The notes below the pieces were generated by a model. That model made no database searches, had not been told where the DNA came from, and was given only the letters and a program-made list of their open reading frames with translations. The position numbers and the translations under genes are program-made. From a virus, in IMG/VR virus record IMGVR_UViG_3300034279_001754, positions 62,001 to 126,000 of that record: a stretch of 64,000 nucleotides of DNA, one strand, 5' to 3'. This document shows, one piece after another, positions 39,716-46,944 of this stretch; within the stretch, counting starts at the first letter, position 1; each line of letters begins with the position of its first letter.

Positions 39716-41133
39716 CTATTTCCCCCTTGTCTTTGATCCTGAGGGTCTATACCCCCCCTAACATTTGGGTTAGATGCCGGTGTTTGTACGCCCGCAACCT
39801 GTCGGGCAGTTTCATTATTACTGGAAAGTAATTTAGAGACAGCATCAGACACAGCAGGCAAAATCGACGTTCGCCCAATTAACGCAATATTGGCAAGATC
39901 CCTGCCACTAGTAACCTGATAAGGTGGCACCTGAACAAATGAAACGTCAACCGTAGCCCTCGTTGTACTTCCCGATAAATCCCTCATCAATTCCTTTACA
40001 TTAACGCTCTTAATCACAAAGTACCCGCCATCAGCACCGTTCAACCCATTTCCATACAGTTTATTATTTGCCTGGACGTAATAGACTGGGACTTTAATGT
40101 ATTTGTTTTTGGTATCTAGGGTGAAATTCATTAAATTTTCTAATCTAGCAATTTTATCCTCAACTGACCTGCCCCTTGAAAAACCCTCCACAAGGGCATC
40201 TGACAGTGTAAGGTCTCTCATGCTTTTTGACCCCGAGATAACGGGCGGCTGATTAGTACCAAACATAGGGACACGCTCGACTTGGGCTTCACTGTTCCAT
40301 GAGATACTTTCCGGAGCACAAATGAAATTCCAACCACCAGAGAGTGACTCCGCGAGAGACACACTAAGGTCAGAATTTGCAAAAAGATCCCCTAAAGGTA
40401 ACCCCCCAGAACCTGACAAGTAATTAAAAAATTCCTCACTCCCTACTAAGGGAAACTTACCTTTAGGGTCAGGCAGAGACAAGGCAAGATCCATCTCCTT
40501 AGAGAAAGCGGCAGCCGTGTCAAAATTTGATGCCGCTATATAACCCCCGGACGTTTCAGCAAAGGCCTCCCTAGCATTTAAACTTGCTTTTGATTTTGGA
40601 TTAACTAACCAAGATGCAGATTCCCTAGCAGCCCCTGAAAGAGCAGGTATAATAGAAAAAGTTACATCAGGTCCATTTAACCCCTTTGTGAAAATTGTAG
40701 ACCCATAATTAGCTACGGGTTCATTGGATGCACCTGGAAACCACCTGCTGGATTTCCCGCTACCTACTGCTGCCCCACTTATGTCCCCCAATAGATTCTG
40801 AAATACGTTACTAGCTGCAGTCTGAGCTAAATTTATTCCAATATTCCCTAAAACTCCCCCTGCCCCTGATGGTGATAAAGTATCAGTCAAAAATTGATTG
40901 AAAAGTTGTCCCCCAGCAGAAAGAGCGCTCCTCTCGATTGATGGCAGAATATTATCGAATGCTGTAGGCTCCACCCCGAGAACCTGTCTCCATTCCTCCG
41001 GAGTTACTTGATTCAATGCGACGTTAATAACAGACCCGCCTAAAGTTTGAACTATATTATTCCCTAAGCTATTAATGGCCCCATTAGCCGTAATGGGGAA
41101 TGTAGGGATCACCCCACCAGAAAAATTAGCCAT
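39712..41133 (-). CDS. Putative tail/baseplate structural protein
   Basis: 473 residues from ATG 41133 (TGATG overlap with the upstream stop; a GTG at 41142 is less likely). Ser/Ala/Gly/Asn-rich N-terminal half; the C-terminal half has WNFICAPESISWNSEAQVERVPMFGTNQPPVISGSKSMRDLTLSDALVEGFSRGRSVEDKIARLENLM, a pattern of tail proteins that sit next to tape measures and bind the tube or hub. Overlaps the tape measure start. Confidence 0.6.
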   Translation of the reverse strand: MANFSGGVIPTFPITANGAINSLGNNIVQTLGGSVINVALNQVTPEEWRQVLGVEPTAFDNILPSIERSALSAGGQLFNQFLTDTLSPSGAGGVLGNIGINLAQTAASNVFQNLLGDISGAAVGSGKSSRWFPGASNEPVANYGSTIFTKGLNGPDVTFSIIPALSGAARESASWLVNPKSKASLNAREAFAETSGGYIAASNFDTAAAFSKEMDLALSLPDPKGKFPLVGSEEFFNYLSGSGGLPLGDLFANSDLSVSLAESLSGGWNFICAPESISWNSEAQVERVPMFGTNQPPVISGSKSMRDLTLSDALVEGFSRGRSVEDKIARLENLMNFTLDTKNKYIKVPVYYVQANNKLYGNGLNGADGGYFVIKSVNVKELMRDLSGSTTRATVDVSFVQVPPYQVTSGRDLANIALIGRTSILPAVSDAVSKLLSSNNETARQVAGVQTPASNPNVRGGIDPQDQRQGGNR

Positions 41134-41789
41134 CAGGACCACCCCCTATTGCGTACTTTTCGGTGTTGGGGCGCCTTCTTCTTATTTTTTATGTCGGTGT
41201 TCTTTTCTAGGGAATCCAACGACTTCTCGTCCATCCTATAGGTACACACCCAGCCCTGCTCAGTAGGTAAGATCTCAAATAGGAACTTGTATTTATCAAA
41301 TTTAAATGAGCCAGAAAAGGTTCCGTCCTCGTCTTGCAGGAAATTATTCGTTGGAGACGGAAAATTCCCGGACCTATCCCTTATCGTATCCACCTTCTCA
41401 CCAAACACACTATAAATAACTGCTGACAGAACCTTCTGGGCTCTTTCAGACGAACTCAAATTATCTTCAACAAAGTCTAATGATTCCTCTTGCCCATTAG
41501 AAAAAATACCACCCAAGTCAAGGTGCTCTATGGATTCAGGATCAGGCCAAAAATCAGGCTCTACTTTACTTAGCAATTCGATGGCTTCATCTAGCTCCCA
41601 ATTTTCTAACTCACCATCTATAGAAAACTTAGAAAAAGCCGACAGCAACGATACATCCCCATCCTGGAAGCAATGGCTAAAATGCTCAGAGTAAGTCTCA
41701 GGAACGCATTCAAAATCCCCACGACTAGCTTCGTAAAGAAGACGAGCCATAGGGAGTGCTTTTGCTAGGTATGCTGAATCGGGATTCAT
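41133..41789 (-). CDS. Hypothetical protein, paralogue of 5557..6183
   Basis: 218 residues. Shares LYEASRGDFECVPETYSEHFSHCFQDGDVSLLSAFSKFS and VIYSVFGEKVDTIRDRSGNFPSPTNNFLQDEDGTFSGSFKFD with the protein at 5557..6183, plus an acidic centre; here there is an additional Lys/Arg-rich tail (NKKKAPQHRKVRNR). First gene of the tail unit, after a GGGTAAAA box and four 14-bp repeats. Function unknown. Confidence 0.6.
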   Translation of the reverse strand: MNPDSAYLAKALPMARLLYEASRGDFECVPETYSEHFSHCFQDGDVSLLSAFSKFSIDGELENWELDEAIELLSKVEPDFWPDPESIEHLDLGGIFSNGQEESLDFVEDNLSSSERAQKVLSAVIYSVFGEKVDTIRDRSGNFPSPTNNFLQDEDGTFSGSFKFDKYKFLFEILPTEQGWVCTYRMDEKSLDSLEKNTDIKNKKKAPQHRKVRNRGWS

Positions 41790-41812
41790 TCATTGATGTT
41801 TATCTAAAGGAG

Positions 41813-41820
41813 TTTTACCC
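41813..41820 (-). promoter_or_regulatory. GGGTAAAA box
   Basis: Octamer 23 nt before ATG 41789 on the minus strand, between that gene and the 14-bp repeats. Confidence 0.5.
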
Positions 41821-41849
41821 CCTTTGCCCTACCCTTGACTACCCGGGCA

Positions 41850-41905
41850 TAGTACCAGAGGTTAGATACCAAAGGACAAATACCCAATGTCAAATACCAG
41901 ACACC
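41850..41905. repeat. Four tandem 14-bp repeats upstream of the tail operon
   Basis: Plus-strand copies start at 41850, 41864, 41878 and 41892; each has TACC at positions 4-7 (TAGTACC, AGATACC, AAATACC, AAATACC). They fill the gap between the exonuclease stop and the GGGTAAAA box, a likely operator or enhancer. Confidence 0.6.
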
Positions 41906-41907
41906 AA

Positions 41908-42876
41908 TCAAGTAGAAACCGGAATTTCCAAACAAATCTTAGCAAAGGCCTTTACTGCCTGGTCGTAATGGTCGTTTCTAGTATTGTGCTCAGGATTGTT
42001 GATTTCGGAATAAAAAGCTTTGTCCCATAGCAACTCATCAATGTTCCATTTGGGGTTTGGTTCACACAAGTTAAACAACTCGATGGGGCTACCTTTTACG
42101 GCATTGTCACACATATCCCCGGCAGCAGCTTTGTGCTTTGCCAGCTCACTAGGGTGCCCAATGTCAACTTTCATCCTATGTTTAGCCCACTCAGCAACGC
42201 CAATTTCCCCGTTAAGTTGCTCTTGGATTTTTTCATTGGGGCGACATGCTCGTGTGTTTGAGAAGTAAATTTGGTTTTTATCATCGCACAACTGAGTCCA
42301 ATCTCTATCAACAGTGTGAAGCAAGATTTGGCGTTTGTGAATAACGTCGCTGGGTTCCCCCTTGTGGGATGCCCTACAGATACTGCCTGCTATGTCATCA
42401 GCTTCATAACCAAGACGCCAAAACCACGGAAAATACATTTGGCAGTAATTCCTACCTTCATTGTAGACAAACCAGAATGCATCTGATTTCTCACTCCGAG
42501 TCCCCTTATAGTGAGTGGCAAGTTCTTTGACATCGACTCCCCCAGCTGCCGCATAATCGACCCATGCTTGTTGGACTACTTCGGATTCTTTCATGAAATC
42601 ATCCCTCCAGTAGTTATTTGTTTCTGGATTGCGATAATCTGCAGCAAACACAATACGGTAAGGGTGTCTCTTCATGAACTGTGGACCGCGATTTACGAAA
42701 AGTGCCCAAGCTCCACGAACTAGCTTCTTTTCGACTTCTTTGCTGAAGGATCCTTCAATTTTTGATTCATACCAACCCAAAACAGCAAAGCACATGACGT
42801 TGAAGTCAATGACCAAAAGGGGGCTAGGGGAAGTCTTTAAGACGATAGTTTTTTCGAGTTTGGGCCTGTCCGTCAT
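41908..42876 (-). CDS. 5'-3' exonuclease / RNase H (FEN-PIN family)
   Basis: 322 residues. Acidic metal-site motifs of the FEN/T4 RNase H superfamily are in order: LLVIDFNVMCF (first Asp), FAADYRN, GTRSEKSDAFWF, YEADDIAGSI (central acidic cluster), HTVDRDWTQLCDD, and GDMCDNAVKGS (helix-hairpin-like DNA-binding element). Likely removes RNA primers or flaps in phage replication, together with the ligase. Overlaps the DUF551 gene by ATGA. Confidence 0.75.
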   Translation of the reverse strand: MTDRPKLEKTIVLKTSPSPLLVIDFNVMCFAVLGWYESKIEGSFSKEVEKKLVRGAWALFVNRGPQFMKRHPYRIVFAADYRNPETNNYWRDDFMKESEVVQQAWVDYAAAGGVDVKELATHYKGTRSEKSDAFWFVYNEGRNYCQMYFPWFWRLGYEADDIAGSICRASHKGEPSDVIHKRQILLHTVDRDWTQLCDDKNQIYFSNTRACRPNEKIQEQLNGEIGVAEWAKHRMKVDIGHPSELAKHKAAAGDMCDNAVKGSPIELFNLCEPNPKWNIDELLWDKAFYSEINNPEHNTRNDHYDQAVKAFAKICLEIPVST

Positions 42877-43100
42877 CTTGGCATGGGGAGATCAATGTAG
42901 TATGTTGGAAGTCCGACTTCCTGCTCTTGGAATCTAGAGTCTGGGAGGCTTAGCCATTCCCCGGACCTGAATTCCCACACATCACAATCCACCATTGAGA
43001 AAGTTCCGTCATTGGCAGGGAAAGCTACAAGGTAATCTTTGTCCGTTGTGGGATAATCTTCGGCGATTTTCCAAAATCCTTTTACGATCTGATTGTTCAT
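42873..43100 (-). CDS. DUF551-like small protein
   Basis: 75 residues: GFWKIAEDYPTTDKDYLVAFPANDGTFSMVDCDVWEFRSGEWLSLPDSR...VGLPTYYIDLPMPR, matching the DUF551 layout (W-x-x-x-x-x-x-P...YLV...W...PTHWxxLPxP). Common in phages; function unknown. Its ATG overlaps the stop of the severed thyX 3' end by ATGA, so it was originally coupled to thyX. Confidence 0.65.
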   Translation of the reverse strand: MNNQIVKGFWKIAEDYPTTDKDYLVAFPANDGTFSMVDCDVWEFRSGEWLSLPDSRFQEQEVGLPTYYIDLPMPR

Positions 43101-43178
43101 TGATTTGAGAGTTGATTTTGAAGCGTAGTTACTATGGACTTGAGGTCTTCAATTTCCTTGTGCAGGATGGAGATCTCC
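43097..43178 (-). pseudogene. Severed 3' end of thyX (beyond the IS607 insertion)
   Basis: Minus strand after the element reads GG-AGATCTCC..., encoding EISILHKEIEDLKSIVTTL... QLSNQ and a stop. Joining it to thyX at one GG gives the uninterrupted frame ...LLYKDK-EISILHKEIED... This is a coiled-coil-like tail now detached from thyX and no longer translated with it. Confidence 0.8.
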
Positions 43179-43324
43179 GATAGAATTTTGCTAACCTAAG
43201 TTAACAATGCACAGGTATTAATACCTGAGGGGCTATCTCCCAAAGTCTCAAGAATTCTTGAGACGCTTTTTACCCAGATATTCCGGGCACCATTTATGTC
43301 TCTATTGACACAATGGCTATCATC
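43179..43324 (-). ncRNA. Candidate omega-RNA scaffold at the tnpB end
   Basis: In TnpB transposons the 3' end of tnpB and the element end encode the guide RNA, with the guide read from flanking DNA. This segment holds a 14-bp palindrome at 43213-43226 and a 20-bp perfect palindrome at 43245-43264, and is the part conserved in the MITE. The guide for this copy would be the host sequence following the terminal GG, starting AGATCTCC. Inferred from the family; limits uncertain. Confidence 0.45.
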
Positions 43325-44407
43325 TTGTATAATTTTAGAACCCCCTAAAGAATAGTTGATTCTTCCGGTCCAAGACAAAGTTTTTGATGTGTAGGCTTCA
43401 TTTACAATTAACAGTAATTTATTAAACTCTTCACATTTATTCTTCAAAAAACATTTAAATCTATAATGTGACCAAGTTAATAAAGAACGTGCGGTTTTTG
43501 AATTTAGTTTTCTCTTACCTCTTTTAACCATTTGGCTAACGTCAAATGATGGTAAAAAGATAATGTCAAAATGTTCAACTAGAAATTTGGAAATTTTATG
43601 ATGCATTTCATCAACGAGATTTTTAATCTTGTTTCTCATTCTTTTAATCGCTTTTCCGATCCTTTGTTTTTGCTTTGAAGTTGATTTTGATTTTTTTGAA
43701 ATCAGGTTATCCAAATGATGGCAAAGTCTCGTAATTCTTCCAATGTCCCCATTTCCCAAAAGTCCAGAAAATTCTGGATTATAAAAAGTTTGGAAAGTTC
43801 GGATTCCTGGATCCAAAGCAACAACTCTAGTTTGGTTCTCGCTAAGAGTCGTTGCTTGCTCATAAGGAATAATAAGATAATAATTGCCATTGTCTAATGA
43901 CAATCTTGAATCCATAATTTTTTGAGGCAATTCCTCACTTATTTTCAATTCACCTAAAATAGTATGATAAACTCCTTTTTCCTTTATCGCGGATTTTGGA
44001 ATGTAAATCGTTTGCTTACCATCCTTCCTACTCCTATAACTAACTTTGTGCCATTTGTCTTTTGTTATTCCTTTATTTTTTCTCTTACACATAGAGAACG
44101 CTTTGCAGCAGTCTCTAATCGCAACAGATTTTATTTGATAGGGAACATCGGACGACCATTCTGGGAGTAATTTTAGTAATGGAGTTTTTATAGTTTTCCA
44201 ATTTGTATTTTGTCCACTTTCATTTAAAAATTTAACTGTTTCATTAAAAGCAAATCTAGAAGCCCCAAACCAATTATTAAGAATTGATTTTTGGGTCTGG
44301 GTTGGGTAAATCCTTATCTTCTTTGATTTGATTTTTATACTTTCGCATCCCGTGAATTCTACAAGAGAAGACGTGGATGATTGAAAGAATGTCGGATACG
44401 AGTTCAC
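43196..44407 (-). CDS. tnpB: TnpB RNA-guided nuclease, rearranged RuvC site
   Basis: 403 residues if started at GTG 44407; the conserved part begins KSKKIRIYPTQTQKSILNNWFGASRFAFN. RuvC-I D199 is in VALDPGIRTF; RuvC-III D370 is in NRDINGARN. At the canonical RuvC-II Glu (E-D-L-N-V) this protein has P-S-F-D-V; a Glu appears instead in VNEAYTSKT (E337), the rearranged site described for Fanzor and a subset of TnpBs. The zinc-finger cysteines are absent (SLSWTGR..., SLGGSK). Frame is intact. Start uncertain: no ATG near the conserved domain. Confidence 0.8.
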   Translation of the reverse strand: MNSYPTFFQSSTSSLVEFTGCESIKIKSKKIRIYPTQTQKSILNNWFGASRFAFNETVKFLNESGQNTNWKTIKTPLLKLLPEWSSDVPYQIKSVAIRDCCKAFSMCKRKNKGITKDKWHKVSYRSRKDGKQTIYIPKSAIKEKGVYHTILGELKISEELPQKIMDSRLSLDNGNYYLIIPYEQATTLSENQTRVVALDPGIRTFQTFYNPEFSGLLGNGDIGRITRLCHHLDNLISKKSKSTSKQKQRIGKAIKRMRNKIKNLVDEMHHKISKFLVEHFDIIFLPSFDVSQMVKRGKRKLNSKTARSLLTWSHYRFKCFLKNKCEEFNKLLLIVNEAYTSKTLSWTGRINYSLGGSKIIQDDSHCVNRDINGARNIWVKSVSRILETLGDSPSGINTCALLT

Positions 44408-44870
44408 TTTCGGGGCTACTTGCAATTTGGTTGAGAACCACGAGTTCTCCACCGTTTTTAACGATGAGATACTCAACGAGTTCAAATCCGAATCTACAAA
44501 GTCTGTCACGCTCGGCAACCACAAGTTTGATTGAATTTCCTTGCAATAATCGTTCCAGAATGGTACGCAAACCTTTTCGTTTAAAATTGAGTCCAGAGCC
44601 AACATCAGAGATGATCTCCGCTCCTGGGTACTTGGAGATGAGATAATTTTTCTGATTGTTGAGGTCGTCTTTTTGTCTAACACTAGAAACTCTACAGTAA
44701 AGAATTGTTTGCAAACTATTTTGTTTTTGTTGTATAAAGGACTCAATGTTGAATCTTCTCTGTCCAGAAGGGGTTTTAATTGTATCAATAATACCTTCGT
44801 CGGCATATTTTCTAAGAGTATTTGGGTGTAAGCCCAGTTGTTTACGAGCCTCCTTTAATGTTACATACAT
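44277..44870 (-). CDS. tnpA: IS607-family serine recombinase TnpA
   Basis: 197 residues. MerR-like helix-turn-helix at the start (YVTLKEARKQLGLHPNTLRKYADEGIIDTIKTPSGQRRF), then the resolvase catalytic domain: LYCRVSSVRQKDDL with Ser62, ISDVGSGLNFKRKGL, AERDRLCRFGFE, and the C-terminal FSCRIHGMRKYKNQI characteristic of IS607 TnpA. Overlaps tnpB in a different frame. Intact, so the element may be active. Confidence 0.9.
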   Translation of the reverse strand: MYVTLKEARKQLGLHPNTLRKYADEGIIDTIKTPSGQRRFNIESFIQQKQNSLQTILYCRVSSVRQKDDLNNQKNYLISKYPGAEIISDVGSGLNFKRKGLRTILERLLQGNSIKLVVAERDRLCRFGFELVEYLIVKNGGELVVLNQIASSPESELVSDILSIIHVFSCRIHGMRKYKNQIKEDKDLPNPDPKINS

Positions 44871-44921
44871 ATTTATTTAGTGGTATTTGTTATTTGACAT
44901 TAGTATTTAGTAGCGATTCTA

Positions 44922-45668
44922 CTACTGTTTAAGAACCTTATCCTTGTAGAGAAGGGTGCCTGTTTGAGCGTCAAACAACGAATCGTAAATCGTGGGGAAT
45001 TGAGTCGCAAATACCGAACGTACAGCTCTTGCAAGTTCTACGTGTTCCCACTGAGCTACCCCCTGATCGTCCCTTACGTTGATGTAATGGATGAAAGAAC
45101 GAACGTTACCGGTGATGTAAAGACGGGTATATACACCTTCAGGGAGAACAAAACGTGCTAGTTCTTTGGCGATACCGCGCCCAAGGAGGTTATTATAGGA
45201 AGAAATCGCAGCTTTGTAAGCAAACTCAAACTCAGCCCACATGAAGTCAGTTAGACTATTATCTTCGGCGACAAAACTATTTTGCCGGTTCTTGGTATCC
45301 TGAACTCTCGCTTCTTCGGGCATGTAGAATAGGTCCTTGTAGGTAGGGAGACCATTGGTGTAGTTCCCCATGAAACCTTGATCTTCATACCTCCCAGAAA
45401 ATTGCTGAAAGCAAAAAGACCGGTGCCTTAGTGCCTGAATTGAGATAGCCAGAGGGGTGATGACTTCGACTGACATTGTCGCATTTTCAAACACACTCCA
45501 ATGTCCATGTTTAGCGCAATGCTTTAGTAGACCCGAGATTTTAGGGTTGCTTTGATCTTTGCTTGTCACCCTCGCAATGTATGCAATGTGCTCCTCAGCA
45601 TTGGGGGTAACGGTAACGAGACGGGACTTGCTAGACCCCTCAATAAACCAGGGATTGTTATTTTCCAT
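44922..45668 (-). CDS. thyX: Flavin-dependent thymidylate synthase ThyX, 3' end replaced by IS607
   Basis: 248 residues from ATG 45668. Makes dTMP from dUMP with FAD and methylenetetrahydrofolate. The ThyX motif RHRSFCFQQFSGR (RHRxxSxxxxSxR) is present, and ISIQALRHR, ARFVLPEGVYTRLYITGNVRSFIHYINVR complete the fold. The catalytic core is intact; only the last four residues (VLKQ) and the stop come from the IS607 end, replacing a native tail of about 26 residues. Likely still functional. Confidence 0.9.
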   Translation of the reverse strand: MENNNPWFIEGSSKSRLVTVTPNAEEHIAYIARVTSKDQSNPKISGLLKHCAKHGHWSVFENATMSVEVITPLAISIQALRHRSFCFQQFSGRYEDQGFMGNYTNGLPTYKDLFYMPEEARVQDTKNRQNSFVAEDNSLTDFMWAEFEFAYKAAISSYNNLLGRGIAKELARFVLPEGVYTRLYITGNVRSFIHYINVRDDQGVAQWEHVELARAVRSVFATQFPTIYDSLFDAQTGTLLYKDKVLKQ

Positions 45669-45676
45669 TAGTAAAT

Positions 45677-46297
45677 TCAAAAATTCAAATCAATTTCATC
45701 TGCGCTGGCTTTAGCCGGATCGTACAAACCAGACATTAATTCCAGTACTTTTAAGGTGGAAAGACAGTCGGACATGGCATCGTGCGCCGGAAGTGCTGAG
45801 AGATTTGGCAACCTTTGCCACTTAAATCCATCCTTCTTATCGCTCCACTCACCACTCCACTCCGAGTATCTATCCATGGCACAGGATACTCCTGAAGTCT
45901 TAGGGGGTTCGAGATTGTACTTCTTGTACAGGTGCCATAAAAGCTTCAAGTCAAAATCCGCGTTATAGGCAATAAGGTGCTTGCCATCGAGGATAAACGA
46001 CAGCATTTTGGCGATTTGCGGAAAAATCGGGGCATCCATAACCATTTCATTGGTGATTCCGTGGATGTCGATTAGCTCTTGTGATAGTGGCTTACTCGGC
46101 TTCACAAGCATAGAAAAGGTTGGGCGACCCTGCATGTTGACGACAGAGATTTGCACGACTTCGGTATCTGGATCCTTGCTAAGGGTGCCGGTAGTTTCAA
46201 CGTCAAGGATTAGGGATTTTCTGTCCCCTAGGCGTTCTTTAGCCCAATTTTCGGAGTTCTTCTTAAACTCTGCTAGTTTTTCTTCTGATGGTTTCAT
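45677..46297 (-). CDS. DnaQ-like DEDDh 3'-5' exonuclease
   Basis: 206 residues. ExoI LILDVETTGTL (Asp, Glu), ExoII HLIAYNADFDLKLL (Asp), ExoIII LPAHDAMSDCLSTLKVLE (His, Asp): full DEDDh set, with HGIT as usual between. Proofreading or RNase T-like trimming. A promoter stands immediately upstream (46319-46346), leaving a leader of about 15 nt. Likely co-transcribed with thyX. Confidence 0.88.
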   Translation of the reverse strand: MKPSEEKLAEFKKNSENWAKERLGDRKSLILDVETTGTLSKDPDTEVVQISVVNMQGRPTFSMLVKPSKPLSQELIDIHGITNEMVMDAPIFPQIAKMLSFILDGKHLIAYNADFDLKLLWHLYKKYNLEPPKTSGVSCAMDRYSEWSGEWSDKKDGFKWQRLPNLSALPAHDAMSDCLSTLKVLELMSGLYDPAKASADEIDLNF

Positions 46298-46318
46298 TTT
46301 TGAGGTTTACTCATTGCT

Positions 46319-46346
46319 ATTGTAGCAAGTTGCCATGAAAAGTCAA
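46319..46346 (-). promoter_or_regulatory. Promoter of the exonuclease-thyX unit
   Basis: Minus strand TTGACT (46341-46346), 16-bp spacer TTTCATG...ACTTGC, -10 TACAAT (46319-46324). Nearly the same sequence as the hli promoter. Confidence 0.65.
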
Positions 46347-46522
46347 TGCTCTTCCTCGTACTCCCTGCCGATTCGCTCTCTCCATTCTAAAACCTTGGTG
46401 AAAACATTGATCAAGTCCGTAGAGAAACCTCTTACGTGCTCTATTTCCTCGGGACCATCCCATAAGTCAAACTCATAGTATTCTTTGCCGTTGGAGAAGC
46501 CGTTTTTAATTTCAATTTTCAT
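46343..46522 (-). CDS. Small hypothetical protein (59 aa)
   Basis: From ATG 46522: MKIEIKNGFSNGKEYYEFDLWDGPEE then IEHVRGFSTDLINVFTKVLEWRERIGREYEEE. Overlaps the upstream gene by 11 nt. Acidic, mixed alpha/beta. Its stop overlaps the next promoter's -35. Not recognised. Confidence 0.55.
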   Translation of the reverse strand: MKIEIKNGFSNGKEYYEFDLWDGPEEIEHVRGFSTDLINVFTKVLEWRERIGREYEEEH

Positions 46523-46871
46523 GATTAACTTTTGGTAGAATTCCGTAATCAGTTGACCCAAATAATCCCCTATCAATTGATTTACCCCCCATCCTTCTGT
46601 AAGAGTAGACCAGTCCGGTGAATCTTATTCGTTCGTTTTGGCTGGGTAACTTACCTATTTGCTGTAATTGCTTTTTAAGTATCCACATGTGGTCAATAGC
46701 TATAGATTCCCCAAATGGCACTGGGGTGACAATGAGGTTTACAAGTAAGACGGAATCAAGGTCTTTCCTCTTCTCATGAGATTTGAATTCTTTCACCCTA
46801 CCGGAGCATTCTACGGTGGTCCCATTTAAGAACTCAAGGTCGGTTCTTTGTCGGATTACGGAGTTTGACAT
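46512..46871 (-). CDS. Hypothetical protein (119 aa), possibly OB-like
   Basis: From ATG 46871 (MSNSVIRQRTDLEFLNGTTVECSGRVKEFKSHEKRKD). A TGC-extended TATAAT (46891-46896) lies upstream with a poor -35, so the frame above 46871 is probably leader. The strand-rich layout LNGTTVECSGRVKEF...VLLVNLIV...RIRFTGLVYSYRR is compatible with an OB fold, but this is weak. It is divergent from the plus-strand DUF3223 gene. Confidence 0.5.
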   Translation of the reverse strand: MSNSVIRQRTDLEFLNGTTVECSGRVKEFKSHEKRKDLDSVLLVNLIVTPVPFGESIAIDHMWILKKQLQQIGKLPSQNERIRFTGLVYSYRRMGGKSIDRGLFGSTDYGILPKVNHEN

Positions 46872-46912
46872 AGTACCACTCACTAAAGTAATTATAGCAC
46901 ATACGACTAAGG

Positions 46913-46920
46913 GGGTAAAA
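46913..46920 (+). promoter_or_regulatory. GGGTAAAA box on the plus strand
   Basis: The octamer stands 24 nt before ATG 46945 of the only plus-strand gene, in the matching orientation. Confidence 0.5.
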
Positions 46921-46944
46921 GTATTGTTAGCAAACCAAGAAACC

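Larger units (their letters stand above)
43177..44937 (-). mobile_element. IS607-family transposon (tnpA + tnpB)
   Basis: 1761 bp. Left end CCGATAGAATTTTGC, right end ACTGTTTAAGAACC; no terminal inverted repeats and no target duplication beyond a shared GG, as for IS607 serine-recombinase elements. Inserted in the 3' part of thyX. Both ends recur in the short derivative at 32561-32744, which defines the boundaries. The two ORFs read on the minus strand. Confidence 0.9.

Noticed and set aside
44408-44806. N-terminal extension of the tnpB frame (133 residues)
   Set aside because: It runs in another frame over tnpA coding sequence and matches no TnpB domain; low-complexity Ser/Leu.
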